In this document: one piece after another, positions 20,266 to 28,855 of the stretch
How positions within the stretch are numbered: the first letter of the stretch is position 1
Layout: each line of letters starts with the position of its first letter
Assembly: GCA_965243755.1 (NCBI GenBank)
Contig: CBDEVW010000003.1
Location: forward strand, 1,947,068-2,011,067
Reading direction: 5' to 3'
Length of the DNA: 64,000 nucleotides
Source: JANSWY01 sp965243755
GTDB lineage: Bacteria > Bacteroidota > Bacteroidia > Cytophagales > Cyclobacteriaceae
Translations under genes and position numbers: made by a program
The notes under the pieces: model-generated
Databases searched by the model: none
The model's input: only the letters and a program-made list of their open reading frames with translations
Told to the model about the DNA's origin: nothing

Positions 20266-20784
20266 CTAGCTGGACTCAACAACACTTACTCCTACCGAAA
20301 TGATATCAGGCAGCATTTCCATTCTCATGTATTGCTGAAACTGTATGGTGTAGGTTCCGGCATTGGGAAAATTGAAGTCTTGCAGCATCAGGTGTTCATG
20401 GTCAAATACATCACTCATTCCACTTCCCAGGGGTTTTCCCGTTTTAGGGTCAAATAAAATCACTTCCTCCAGTTCCCGCGACACCTGGTTGCCTTCAGCA
20501 TTCAGCAATCTGTATTCTACATAAAGATTGGTGTAAGGATATGTCAGCCGATTTCTCAAGGTGACACTGATATCAAACTGTTCTTCTACCTGGGGGACCT
20601 CAAAAGAAAATTGCACAATGGAATCCTGATGCCACCCCTGCTCAGACACATTGCTGTAGTCTTCAAAAAGCCTGTTTTGATCACTGCATCCACCGATTAT
20701 TAAAACTCCCGCAACCAACAATAATGCAGGATAAATATTAAGAATTATTCTTCTGCTTGTTTTGCGAACGGTTTTTATTGGCAT
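20266..20784 (-). CDS. gldH: Gliding motility lipoprotein GldH
   Basis: A 172-residue lipoprotein. The lipobox is LIIGGC with acylated C33. The mature part contains the GldH-typical SDQNRLFEDYSNVSEQGWH, DPKTGKPLGSGMSDVFDH and FPNAGTYTIQFQQYMRME segments. GldH is required for gliding in Flavobacterium (established), and its exact job is unclear. I place the start at the ATG at 20784, 32 residues before the lipobox cysteine. The open frame runs further upstream, but that part is only the shadow of the neighbouring gene's basic tail. The start lies 47 bp inside ricT in another frame, implying translational coupling. ricT-gldH is a conserved Bacteroidota pair. Confidence 0.9.
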   Translation of the reverse strand: MPIKTVRKTSRRIILNIYPALLLVAGVLIIGGCSDQNRLFEDYSNVSEQGWHQDSIVQFSFEVPQVEEQFDISVTLRNRLTYPYTNLYVEYRLLNAEGNQVSRELEEVILFDPKTGKPLGSGMSDVFDHEHLMLQDFNFPNAGTYTIQFQQYMRMEMLPDIISVGVSVVESS

Positions 20785-22054
20785 TTTTCTTTTTATTGTT
20801 TGGTTGATTACCGCCTTTTTTTCTTTTTCCCTGCTGATTTCTTCCCTTGTTTTTGGGGTGATCCTGTCCCCCGCTTTTCTGTTCGGATGCTTGCTGTTGC
20901 CCTTTGTTTTGCTTTGGCTTATTGCCGTCAGGCTTCTTACGGTTTTTATTTCTCTTTTTGCGCTTGTTCCTGGACTTATATTTTTTATCCAATCGGTCAA
21001 GATCACTATTAATTCCTGACAATTCCAGCGCCTCTTCTGCCAATTGATCCTCTGTTAAGGTTGCTGGCTTTATGCCTTCCTCATTCAGTTTCTGAATCTC
21101 CGCGACCCGGTCCACATCCACTGGATGCCACGTGTTTTCATTGGCATAACCAAACCACATTATTCTGCGGAAGATATCAGTTTTCTGCAGGGTAGCCTCT
21201 CCTTTTTCTGTCAGCAAAGGTTTATCCACTTCTGGAATATCCTTCAGGGCATCCATGTAAGTATCTAATTCGTAGTTGAGGCAACACTTAAGTCTCCCAC
21301 ACTGTCCAGAAAGCTTACTCGGATTAAGTGACAAATTCTGATATCGGGCAGCCGCAGTAGATACACTTTTAAAATCTGACAACCATGTACTACAACACAA
21401 TTCTCTTCCACAGGATCCAATGCCTCCCAGTCTGCCAGCTTCCTGCCTAAGGCTAATCTGCCTCATTTCCACCCGAATATGGAATTCTGCTGCCAATAAC
21501 TTGATCAGTTCCCTGAAGTCTACACGATCATCTGCTGAGTAATAGAAGGTAGCCTTGGTGTTATCAGCCTGATACTCAATATCCGTGAGTTTCATGTCAA
21601 GCTTCAGGTCATCAATGATTTGCCGGGTTTTATAAAGCGTAGGCATTTCACGATTTTTGACTTTCTCTAGCTTTTCAAGGTCCTTTGCGGTTGCTATTCT
21701 ATAGATAGATCTGATTTCATCATTGTCTTCAACCTGTTTCTTCTTCATCTGAAGCCGAACAAGTTCCCCAGTAAGCGAAACATAGCCAATATGATGACCA
21801 TTTGGCACATCAACCACCACAGGTTCTCCGACTATCAGTTCCAGGTCTTTGGAGTTTCGAAAGAAGTCTTTACGGCCGTTTTTGAAGGCCACTTCCACTA
21901 TATCGAATCTATTGGCAGCTGGTATATCCATGTTGGACAACCAGTCGAAAACATTCATTTTATTACATCCGCCGGAGGAACAACCACCGTTATTCCTGCA
22001 ACCTGCAACAGATCCATCTTCTTTCCTTACCGAACTACAAGTACTGCATCCCAT
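20738..22054 (-). CDS. ricT: PSP1/RicT-family protein with basic tail
   Basis: A 438-residue homologue of RicT/YaaT. The N-terminus is cysteine-rich (MGCSTCSS...GCNK). A PSP1 domain follows (about 90-270) with its CGRELCC and CGRLKCC cysteine clusters, which in Bacillus RicT help hold Fe-S clusters in the RicAFT complex acting on RNase Y and phosphorelay (established there). From about residue 360 the protein is a low-complexity Lys/Arg/Asn/Gln tail, probably disordered and RNA-binding. The end overlaps gldH by 47 bp. Confidence 0.85.
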   Translation of the reverse strand: MGCSTCSSVRKEDGSVAGCRNNGGCSSGGCNKMNVFDWLSNMDIPAANRFDIVEVAFKNGRKDFFRNSKDLELIVGEPVVVDVPNGHHIGYVSLTGELVRLQMKKKQVEDNDEIRSIYRIATAKDLEKLEKVKNREMPTLYKTRQIIDDLKLDMKLTDIEYQADNTKATFYYSADDRVDFRELIKLLAAEFHIRVEMRQISLRQEAGRLGGIGSCGRELCCSTWLSDFKSVSTAAARYQNLSLNPSKLSGQCGRLKCCLNYELDTYMDALKDIPEVDKPLLTEKGEATLQKTDIFRRIMWFGYANENTWHPVDVDRVAEIQKLNEEGIKPATLTEDQLAEEALELSGINSDLDRLDKKYKSRNKRKKRNKNRKKPDGNKPKQNKGQQQASEQKSGGQDHPKNKGRNQQGKRKKGGNQPNNKKKNANKNRSQNKQKNNS

Positions 22055-22188
22055 CCAATTATCTGTTATCCTTCAATGTCCAAACCGGTTGAAACATCAC
22101 AACCGGAATTTAATTTTTAAAAATAAGTTAAAATTATGGATTAGCAGGCATGAGATGAAATCTACTTTGATGAATGGTAGTTACCTTC

Positions 22189-23478
22189 TTACATGCTGAG
22201 TGAAATCAGGTCCTTTCCGATATCTTTTCTGTAGTAAATACCATCCCACTCCACATTTTCCAGGGCTTTGTATGATTTCATGAGGGCCTCTCCCAAATTC
22301 TTTCCTAAAGAAGAAAAAGCAATGACCCTTCCTCCGTTTGTCACCACATCATTGGAGTCCGTCAGTCTGGTGCCTGCATGAAATGGAATAATTCCATCGA
22401 GCTTATTCAAACCCTTGATCAGTTTACCTTTCTCATAGGCGCCAGGATACCCTCCCGAAACGGCCATTACAGTTGTTGAATAGTATGGATGAATCTCAAT
22501 TTTCTGTTCTCCCAGGGTGCCTTCTCCGGCAGCATTTAGCAAGTCAACCAGATCTGATTTTATCCTTGGCATAACTACCTCTGTCTCAGGATCACCCATT
22601 CTTACATTATACTCAATCACATAGGGATTATCCTCTACATTGATCAGCCCAAAAAAGATAAAACCTGTGTAGTGTACCCCTTCTTTTTTTAACCCTTCAA
22701 CAGTTCGGTCAACGATTTGGGTTTTCACCTTTTGCATGAATGATTTGTCTGCAATTGCTACTGGTGATACAGCTCCCATGCCTCCGGTATTTGGTCCGGT
22801 ATCTCCCTCTCCAATTCTTTTGTAATCTTTCGCTTCAGGAAGCATCACATAGTTTTCTCCATCCATCAGAATGAATACCGACAATTCAATTCCACTCAAA
22901 AATTCTTCAATGACCACCTTGCTGCTGGCATCACCAAATTTAGAATCCAATAACATCTCCCGAAGAGTAACCTGGGCTTCTTCCTTATCTGAAGTAATGA
23001 TCACTCCTTTCCCTGCTGCTAAGCCATCAGCTTTCAGGACGTATGGTCCATCTGCTTCCTCAAGAAATTTGATGCCTTCTTCGTAATTTTCTTTGGTAAA
23101 TGTTCTGGATTGTGCAGTGGGAATATTGTATTTGAACATGAAGTCCTTTGCAAAGTCTTTGCTGCCTTCCAATTGCGCACCCTGCTGATCAGGCCCAATG
23201 ATTTTAACACCGCTTAGTTCCGGGTCATTTTTGAAAAAATCAACAATGCCCAACACCAACGGCTCTTCTGGCCCCACCACCACAAGGTGGATGTCTTTCT
23301 CCAACACAACCTTTTTTACAGCCTCGAAATCTTTGATATCGATGGCTATATTTTCTGCTATGTTGTGTGTACCGGCATTGCCAGGTGCAACATAAAGGTG
23401 ATCACATTTTGGGCTTTGCTTGATCTTCCAGGAAATAGCATGTTCTCTGCCTCCTGAACCTAGAACTAAAATATTCAT
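22189..23478 (-). CDS. purD: Phosphoribosylamine--glycine ligase
   Basis: A 429-residue ATP-grasp enzyme making glycinamide ribonucleotide in de novo purine synthesis. The N-terminus MNILVLGSGGREHAISWK, the ATP-grasp loop KADGLAAGKGVII (about 148-160) and the metal-site segment EYNVRMGDPETE are all intact. Length is normal. No other pur genes are adjacent. recQ lies 106 bp upstream, separated by a terminator. Confidence 0.96.
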   Translation of the reverse strand: MNILVLGSGGREHAISWKIKQSPKCDHLYVAPGNAGTHNIAENIAIDIKDFEAVKKVVLEKDIHLVVVGPEEPLVLGIVDFFKNDPELSGVKIIGPDQQGAQLEGSKDFAKDFMFKYNIPTAQSRTFTKENYEEGIKFLEEADGPYVLKADGLAAGKGVIITSDKEEAQVTLREMLLDSKFGDASSKVVIEEFLSGIELSVFILMDGENYVMLPEAKDYKRIGEGDTGPNTGGMGAVSPVAIADKSFMQKVKTQIVDRTVEGLKKEGVHYTGFIFFGLINVEDNPYVIEYNVRMGDPETEVVMPRIKSDLVDLLNAAGEGTLGEQKIEIHPYYSTTVMAVSGGYPGAYEKGKLIKGLNKLDGIIPFHAGTRLTDSNDVVTNGGRVIAFSSLGKNLGEALMKSYKALENVEWDGIYYRKDIGKDLISLSM

Positions 23479-23530
23479 TTTAATGCGATTGATATGGATA
23501 CCTCAAAATCGATTAGGATTCTTCAGCAAT

Positions 23531-23560
23531 AAAAAAACCTCACCGATGTTTTCGATGAGG
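23531..23560 (-). terminator. Intrinsic terminator of recQ
   Basis: On the minus strand a 9-bp stem (CCTCATCGA / TCGGTGAGG, one G-T pair) with a 5-nt loop is followed by seven Ts, 24 bp after the recQ stop. Confidence 0.85.
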
Positions 23561-23583
23561 TGCCAAAATTATGATAATACCTT

Positions 23584-25764
23584 TTAATTTGCGTACTCGG
23601 ACATAAATTTAATCCGCATCAACCTGACTTCATCCTCTGAGTAGTCTTCTCCCAACTCTTCCATAGCCTCCTCAATATCGTCCGTTTCGGCATTTAGAAA
23701 GTAGTCGTAGATGTCATCTTGTTTTTCATCATCCAATACATGGTCTATGTAATAGTCGAGATTGAGTTTGGTGCCGCTGTAACAGATGTTTTCTATCTCA
23801 CTAATGACTTCCTCTACTTTAATTCCTTTGGATTCTGCTATTTCTTCAAGGTCGATCATTCGATCAATTTGCTGAATGATGGAAATTTTAAGTAATGATT
23901 TCTTGCCAGCGGATTTGATTACCACATCAGATGCAGTAATGATGTCATTTTCATCAACATATTTTGAGATCAGTTCCAGGAATTCCTTTCCAAATTTGGT
24001 CACTTTTCCCATACCTACACCATTGACCTGTGCAAGCTCCTGTTTTGTGGTAGGATACACAGTCGCCATTTCTTCAAGCGAAGGATCCTGAAAAATCACA
24101 TATGGAGGAAGGTCTTTTTTCTTCGCCACTTCCTTTCGGAGCGCCTTAAGCATGTCAAACAATACCGGATCATAAGATTTGATATTGACAGGTGCCCGTT
24201 CTGATTCCTCCTCATCTTCACTGGTTTCAAACTCATGGTCTCTCGATAACTCAACAGGATAGCTATCAATCAGGTAATTGATCCCCTTCTCTGTGACCTT
24301 GAACACTCCAATGTTTTCAATGTCTTTTTCTATAAACTCATTAAGCAATGTTTGTCTAAGCACGGTTTTCCAGAATCCTTCAGACTCCTCTTTCCCACTT
24401 CCAAAAACTTCCAGCTTGTCGTGACCATAGCTTTTGATATGCTGCAACGATTTCCCTGTAATTACGCCAATAATGTGCTGCAGAGGGAACCTCTCATCGG
24501 TCTGTTTTACAGCTTTAATGACTGTTTTGATATACTCCGTACCATCAAATTTCTCCTTAGGGTGGACGCAGTTATCACACATGCCACAATTATCCGACTC
24601 GAATTCTTCGCCAAAGTAGTGTAATAATTGCTTCCTGCGACATACTGAAGACTCAGCATAACTTGCCACCTCTTCTAATAGAAATTTGGCATTTTCCCGC
24701 TCAGAGACAGGTTTGTCTTTATTGAATTTTTCCAGTTTGATGATGTCATTGTAGGAATAGAACATGACACATTTTCCTTCCAGACCGTCACGTCCGGCTC
24801 GCCCTGTTTCCTGATAGTATCCTTCGATGGACTTGGGAGCATCATAATGGACCACAAACCTCACATCAGGTTTATCTATTCCCATACCAAACGCAATAGT
24901 CGCCACGATAACATCCAGCTCTTCATTAAGGAAGTCATCCTGATTTTTCATCCTGACACCACTCTCCAGGCCTGCATGATAAGGTGCTGCTTTTACATCA
25001 TTGACACGGAGCAGCTCAGCAATCTCTTCCACCTTTTTTCTACTCAGGCAGTAGATGATTCCAGCTTTTCCTTTTTGCTCCTTTACAAATTTGATCAGTT
25101 GCTTTTTGGCTTGTTGTTTTTGCCTTACTTCGTAGTATAAATTTGTTCTGTTGAAGGAAGACTTAAACAAATCGGCATCCTCCATTTGTAGGTTCTTCTG
25201 TATATCCAGCTGCACTTTGGGTGTTGCTGTTGCAGTCAGGGCGATGATCGGAATTGAACCTATCTGCGCAAGTATCCCTTTTATTCTCCTGTACTCTGGC
25301 CTGAAGTCATGTCCCCATTCCGAAATACAGTGGGCCTCATCGATTGCTACAAATGATATCTGTGCCTTTTTCAGGAAATCAATATTTTCTTCTTTGGTGA
25401 GCGATTCTGGTGCCACATAGAGGAGTTTCACCTCACCGGCAAGGGTTGCCTTCTTCACCCGTGTAATTTCACCTTTGGATAGTGTGGAGTTGAGGAACTG
25501 GGCATTGATACCAACAGCATTCATCTGATCCACCTGGTTTTTCATTAATGCAATTAAGGGTGAAATAACGATGGCTGTTCCATCTTTCGTTACTGCAGGC
25601 AATTGGTAACAAAGAGATTTACCTGCTCCAGTAGGCATGATTACGAAAGTGTTGTTCCCTTCCAGAACATTGTGAATGATCGTTTCCTGATTTCCCCGAA
25701 ATTGATTGTAGCCAAAAACTTCTTTCAGCTTCTCCTTTAGTTGTGCCTCCTCATTTAGTAACAT
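23584..25764 (-). CDS. recQ: ATP-dependent DNA helicase RecQ
   Basis: A 726-residue 3'-5' DNA helicase for recombination and replication-fork repair. Walker A is PTGAGKS (44-51), DEAH is at 142-145, and the arginine finger region is GYYQETGRAGRDG. The four-cysteine zinc site lies about 375-400 (CRRKQ...NCGMCDNC), a winged helix follows, and an HRDC domain spans about 540-615. A further C-terminal extension of about 110 residues ends in an acidic stretch. This longer form is common in Bacteroidota. A 215-bp divergent region separates it from manC. Confidence 0.95.
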   Translation of the reverse strand: MLLNEEAQLKEKLKEVFGYNQFRGNQETIIHNVLEGNNTFVIMPTGAGKSLCYQLPAVTKDGTAIVISPLIALMKNQVDQMNAVGINAQFLNSTLSKGEITRVKKATLAGEVKLLYVAPESLTKEENIDFLKKAQISFVAIDEAHCISEWGHDFRPEYRRIKGILAQIGSIPIIALTATATPKVQLDIQKNLQMEDADLFKSSFNRTNLYYEVRQKQQAKKQLIKFVKEQKGKAGIIYCLSRKKVEEIAELLRVNDVKAAPYHAGLESGVRMKNQDDFLNEELDVIVATIAFGMGIDKPDVRFVVHYDAPKSIEGYYQETGRAGRDGLEGKCVMFYSYNDIIKLEKFNKDKPVSERENAKFLLEEVASYAESSVCRRKQLLHYFGEEFESDNCGMCDNCVHPKEKFDGTEYIKTVIKAVKQTDERFPLQHIIGVITGKSLQHIKSYGHDKLEVFGSGKEESEGFWKTVLRQTLLNEFIEKDIENIGVFKVTEKGINYLIDSYPVELSRDHEFETSEDEEESERAPVNIKSYDPVLFDMLKALRKEVAKKKDLPPYVIFQDPSLEEMATVYPTTKQELAQVNGVGMGKVTKFGKEFLELISKYVDENDIITASDVVIKSAGKKSLLKISIIQQIDRMIDLEEIAESKGIKVEEVISEIENICYSGTKLNLDYYIDHVLDDEKQDDIYDYFLNAETDDIEEAMEELGEDYSEDEVRLMRIKFMSEYAN

Positions 25765-25928
25765 AGTTCCTAGTCCACGATGTAAGTTCTAATCATCAAT
25801 TCATATAGAAATGATTACATGAATTTAATGAATTTTAATTTATTTCTGTTCAATATTACCAGTTAACTGTTTTCATGAATGATGGTTGATAAAACCCCGT
25901 ATGATTACGGTCAATCAATAAAGTAAGT

Positions 25929-25936
25929 TATATTTG
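25929..25936 (+). promoter_or_regulatory. Predicted manC -7 element (TATATTTG)
   Basis: TATATTTG matches TAnnTTTG, 43 bp before the manC ATG. The -33 side lacks a clear TTG at 17-20 bp. Confidence 0.45.
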
Positions 25937-25979
25937 AGCGCTATTTACAATAAAAAATCCTTAACAAGTATTAAGAGAC

Positions 25980-27053
25980 ATGAGTAAGAATATTTATGTA
26001 GTGATCATGGCGGGGGGAATAGGATCCAGATTTTGGCCATTTAGCAGAACCAGCAGGCCCAAGCAATTTCTGGATGTGCTGGGAACTGGTAAAAGTCTCT
26101 TACAACTCACCTATGACAGGTTTCTTGCAATCACAGGGAAGGAAAATATCCTTGTAGTAACCAATGAAGATTATGGACAGCTTGTAGCAGAACAGCTACC
26201 TGACCTGAAGCAGGATCAAATACTGCTGGAGCCTGTCAAAAGAAACACTGCTCCATGCATCGCCTATGCGGCATATAAAATCATGGAAAAAGACCCCAAT
26301 GGGGTAATGGTGGTAACGCCCTCAGATCATACCATATTTGGTGAAGACAAGTTTAATAAAGTAATCCTTGACGCTTGTACCGCAGCAGAAGCCGATGACA
26401 AATTGATCACAGTAGGAATCCAGCCCAATAGACCGGAGACCGGGTATGGATACATCCAGTACGTAGATGGCGATGAAGATGTGAAGAAGGTAAAGACGTT
26501 TACTGAAAAACCTGAATTGGAGCTAGCAAGATCATTCCTGGCCAGTGGAGACTTTGTATGGAATGCCGGAATTTTTGTCTGGTCAATCCGGGCAATTGTT
26601 GAAGCATTTAAATTTAACATGCCTGATCTGGCCCTCATTTTTGAAGAAGGAGCTGGGAAATTCTATAGCGATGATGAAAAAGCTTTTATTGCTGGTGCTT
26701 ACGCTCAATCCAAAAGTGTCTCCATCGACTATGGAGTAATGGAAAAAGCCAATAACGTTTATGTAGTGTTGGGTGATTTTGGATGGTCGGACTTAGGAAG
26801 CTGGAGTTCACTGCATGAAATCAAGGATGCAGATGAAAATAAGAATGTAATTGAAGGAGATACGATTTTATACAACAGTAAAAACAATTTCATCAAAAGT
26901 GAAACAGGCAGATTAATAATTGCTCAGGATCTTGAAGGCTACCTTATCGCTGATTTTGAAGATGTTCTGTTGATCTGCAAAAAAGACGCAGAGTCCAAAT
27001 TCCGGGAGTTTGTTGCTGATGTAAAAGAGAAAAAAGGGAATAGCTTAGTCTAG
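25980..27053 (+). CDS. manC: Mannose-1-phosphate guanylyltransferase
   Basis: A 357-residue nucleotidyltransferase that makes GDP-mannose from mannose-1-phosphate and GTP for polysaccharide and glycoconjugate synthesis. The pyrophosphorylase loop reads AGGIGSRFWPFSR, followed by RPKQFL. The sugar-binding segment FTEKPELELA and GDFGWSDLGSW are conserved. It is the short form without the phosphomannose isomerase domain. Its TAG stop is shared as the palindrome CTAG with the convergent rlmB stop. Confidence 0.93.
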   Translation: MSKNIYVVIMAGGIGSRFWPFSRTSRPKQFLDVLGTGKSLLQLTYDRFLAITGKENILVVTNEDYGQLVAEQLPDLKQDQILLEPVKRNTAPCIAYAAYKIMEKDPNGVMVVTPSDHTIFGEDKFNKVILDACTAAEADDKLITVGIQPNRPETGYGYIQYVDGDEDVKKVKTFTEKPELELARSFLASGDFVWNAGIFVWSIRAIVEAFKFNMPDLALIFEEGAGKFYSDDEKAFIAGAYAQSKSVSIDYGVMEKANNVYVVLGDFGWSDLGSWSSLHEIKDADENKNVIEGDTILYNSKNNFIKSETGRLIIAQDLEGYLIADFEDVLLICKKDAESKFREFVADVKEKKGNSLV

Positions 27054-27820
27054 TCCCTTTGCCTGACAACTTCATAAGTTATAATGGCGGTGGCCACCGA
27101 GACATTGAGCGAATCAATTTTACCTTTCATCGGTATCTTAACGGCCCCATCGCATAACTTCCAGTAGGCCTCTGAAACGCCATCCTCTTCAGATCCCATG
27201 ATGATTGCAACCGGACCAGATAAATCTTCCTGATGATAAAATTTATCCGCTTTTTCAGAGCAGGCAAGCACTTTGATGCCACTGTCCTTCAATCTCAAGA
27301 TGGTATCCTTCAGGTTAGGTTCCTTGCATACCGGCAGGTAGTTTAGAGCTCCGGCCGAGGTTTTCATGGCATCACTTCCAATTTGGGCCGCTCCTTTAGT
27401 AGGAATCACTATGGCATGAACTCCGGCAGATTCAGCGGTTCTGGCAATGGCGCCAAAATTTCTCACATCAGTAATTCTATCCAGGATCAGCAGCAAGGGA
27501 TCTTCCCCCTTCTCGAAGCAGTTCATAATGATGTTATCAACGTTAGCATAAGCTATAGGTGAAATGTAAGCAATGGCACCCTGATGGTTTTTTCTTGTTA
27601 CCCTGTTTAACTTCTCTATCGGAACAGGAGTATTTTGTATGCCGGCTTCATTGATTACCTGGAACAACTCAGACATCAATGCATTCTTTAATCCCTTTTG
27701 CGTGAGAAGTCTTTCAATGGTTTTGCCGGACTTCACTGCCTCTATCACTGCTCTTATCCCAAAAATCATGTCTGCCTGATCCCTTTTGGGTTCACGTTGG
27801 TGCCTGCTTTTAAAATTCAT
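27050..27820 (-). CDS. rlmB: 23S rRNA (guanosine-2'-O-)-methyltransferase RlmB
   Basis: A 256-residue SPOUT-class methyltransferase, TrmH family. The N-terminal substrate-binding domain starts at IFGIRAVIEAVKSGK. The SPOUT motifs are NFGAIARTAESAG (motif 1), IMGSEEDGVS (motif 2) and IPMKGKIDSLNVSVATAI (motif 3, forming the knot). It modifies G2251 of 23S rRNA in E. coli. A TAnnTTTG element lies only 5 bp before the ATG, so the mRNA may be almost leaderless. Confidence 0.93.
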   Translation of the reverse strand: MNFKSRHQREPKRDQADMIFGIRAVIEAVKSGKTIERLLTQKGLKNALMSELFQVINEAGIQNTPVPIEKLNRVTRKNHQGAIAYISPIAYANVDNIIMNCFEKGEDPLLLILDRITDVRNFGAIARTAESAGVHAIVIPTKGAAQIGSDAMKTSAGALNYLPVCKEPNLKDTILRLKDSGIKVLACSEKADKFYHQEDLSGPVAIIMGSEEDGVSEAYWKLCDGAVKIPMKGKIDSLNVSVATAIITYEVVRQRD

Positions 27821-27824
27821 AGTG

Positions 27825-27832
27825 CAAATGTA
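27825..27832 (-). promoter_or_regulatory. Possible rlmB -7 element (TACATTTG)
   Basis: On the minus strand TACATTTG matches TAnnTTTG and ends 5 bp from the ATG, which would start transcription at or next to the start codon. No -33 match supports it. Confidence 0.3.
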
Positions 27833-27885
27833 TATGCATTGGCGGAAATTATGTGTTTCAAATACTCAGTAAGCACAGAATAGTA

Positions 27886-27893
27886 TAGTTTTG
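27886..27893 (+). promoter_or_regulatory. Predicted -7 element (TAGTTTTG) of the methyltransferase gene
   Basis: TAGTTTTG matches TAnnTTTG. It overlaps the in-frame GTG at 27893, which argues that the true start is the ATG at 27920. Confidence 0.5.
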
Positions 27894-27919
27894 TGCGACA
27901 ATTTCAGAATTTTATTCAA

Positions 27920-28690
27920 ATGGCTGTATACACGACAGAGATCGCTTCAGATAAAATACTTTCAGACAACCCGATCCACCAAAGGTTGCTCATGGCATAC
28001 TACGCTGCAAAACCTTATGTGTCTGGAAAACTGCTGGAGCTTGGATGCGGAGAAGGAAGAGGCGTAGACCTGCTGGCTCCCCTGGCAGAAGAATACACTG
28101 CGATTGATAAAATTCATGAAGTCATCGATAATTTAAAGCATAAACATCCGGAGGTCGACTTCAGACAAGGAGTTTTTCCTCCATTGAATTTTGAAGACAA
28201 TACCTTCGATTCAGTGGTGAGCTTTCAGGTCATTGAACACGTTAAAAAGGATGTCCAGTTTCTGGAAGAGATACACAGGGTACTTAAGCCAGGAGGAGTT
28301 GCAATCATTACGACTCCTAATATAAAGATGACTTTATCCAGAAATCCATGGCACATCAGGGAATACACAGGCGATCAATTGAAAGAAATGGCCTCAAATA
28401 TTTTCAAAGAAGTGGAAATGAAAGGAGTTGCAGGTAACGATAGGGTAATGACCTATTATGAACAGAATAAAGCGGCTGTTCAAAAAATCATGCGCTTTGA
28501 TATATTTAACTTACAATACCTTCTCCCCGCCCCGATTCTCAGGATACCATATGATCTTTTGAATAGAAGAAACCGGAATAAACTAAACACACAGGATAAC
28601 AGTCTGGTTGCAAGCATCAGGCATGATGATTATTTCCTTCGAGAACAGGCTGAAGACAACCTCGACCTGTTTTGCGTGATGAGGAAATAA
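27920..28690 (+). CDS. Class I SAM-dependent methyltransferase
   Basis: A 256-residue methyltransferase. Motif I is LELGCGEGRGVDLL, the acidic loop AIDKIHEV follows, and motif IV/post-I is FDSVVSFQVIEHVKKDVQFLEEIHRVLKPGG, as in UbiE/Methyltransf_11 enzymes. The substrate is unknown. I prefer ATG 27920 over the in-frame GTG 27893 because the latter lies in the predicted promoter. It is followed by the small RNA candidate and a bidirectional terminator. Confidence 0.85.
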   Translation: MAVYTTEIASDKILSDNPIHQRLLMAYYAAKPYVSGKLLELGCGEGRGVDLLAPLAEEYTAIDKIHEVIDNLKHKHPEVDFRQGVFPPLNFEDNTFDSVVSFQVIEHVKKDVQFLEEIHRVLKPGGVAIITTPNIKMTLSRNPWHIREYTGDQLKEMASNIFKEVEMKGVAGNDRVMTYYEQNKAAVQKIMRFDIFNLQYLLPAPILRIPYDLLNRRNRNKLNTQDNSLVASIRHDDYFLREQAEDNLDLFCVMRK

Positions 28691-28729
28691 ATGACAAGCT
28701 AAACTCCAAAAAATTTTAGGCCATGATTT

Positions 28730-28759
28730 TTGGCTTTTATTAGAATATTTATATATTTG
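28730..28759 (+). promoter_or_regulatory. Full Bacteroidota promoter (TTG-N19-TATATTTG) for a short transcript
   Basis: TTG at 28730-28732 and TATATTTG at 28752-28759 are separated by exactly 19 bp. This is one of the best consensus matches in the window. No plus-strand protein gene follows before the terminator about 70 bp downstream. Confidence 0.65.
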
Positions 28760-28763
28760 TATA

Positions 28764-28837
28764 CGGTCACCGCCCGGTGACCTTAAAGACAGATGGTTGA
28801 TGAATAGAAAAAGCGGATTTTTTAATCCGCTTTTTTT
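28764..28837 (+). ncRNA. Candidate small RNA, about 75 nt
   Basis: Between a strong promoter (28730-28759) and an intrinsic terminator (28809-28837) lies a short non-coding stretch. It begins with the perfect hairpin GGTCACC-GCCC-GGTGACC (28765-28782), then a single-stranded linker of about 26 nt, then the terminator hairpin and U-run. No start codon with a meaningful ORF is present. The arrangement is that of a stand-alone trans-acting sRNA. I do not recognise an Rfam family. The transcription start is inferred from the -7 element. Confidence 0.55.
28809..28837 (+). terminator. Bidirectional intrinsic terminator
   Basis: Stem AAGCGGATT / AATCCGCTT with a 4-T loop is followed by a T-run. The complementary strand also has a T-run, so it can end both the plus-strand transcript and asnB (stop at 28856). 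Confidence 0.85.
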
Positions 28838-28855
28838 GTTGAGCAAATTCGTGGA

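Noticed and set aside
20785..21006. N-terminal extension of GldH
   Set aside because: The extra 74 residues are a shadow frame of the RicT basic tail. The signal and lipobox fit only a start at 20784.
20762..21019. Hydrophobic plus-strand ORF opposite ricT/gldH
   Set aside because: It is the complement of the Lys/Asn-rich RicT tail, which reads as Phe/Leu/Val-rich on the other strand. There is no independent support.
27893..27919. GTG start for the methyltransferase
   Set aside because: It overlaps the predicted -7 element TAGTTTTG. The ATG at 27920 gives a normal N-terminus.
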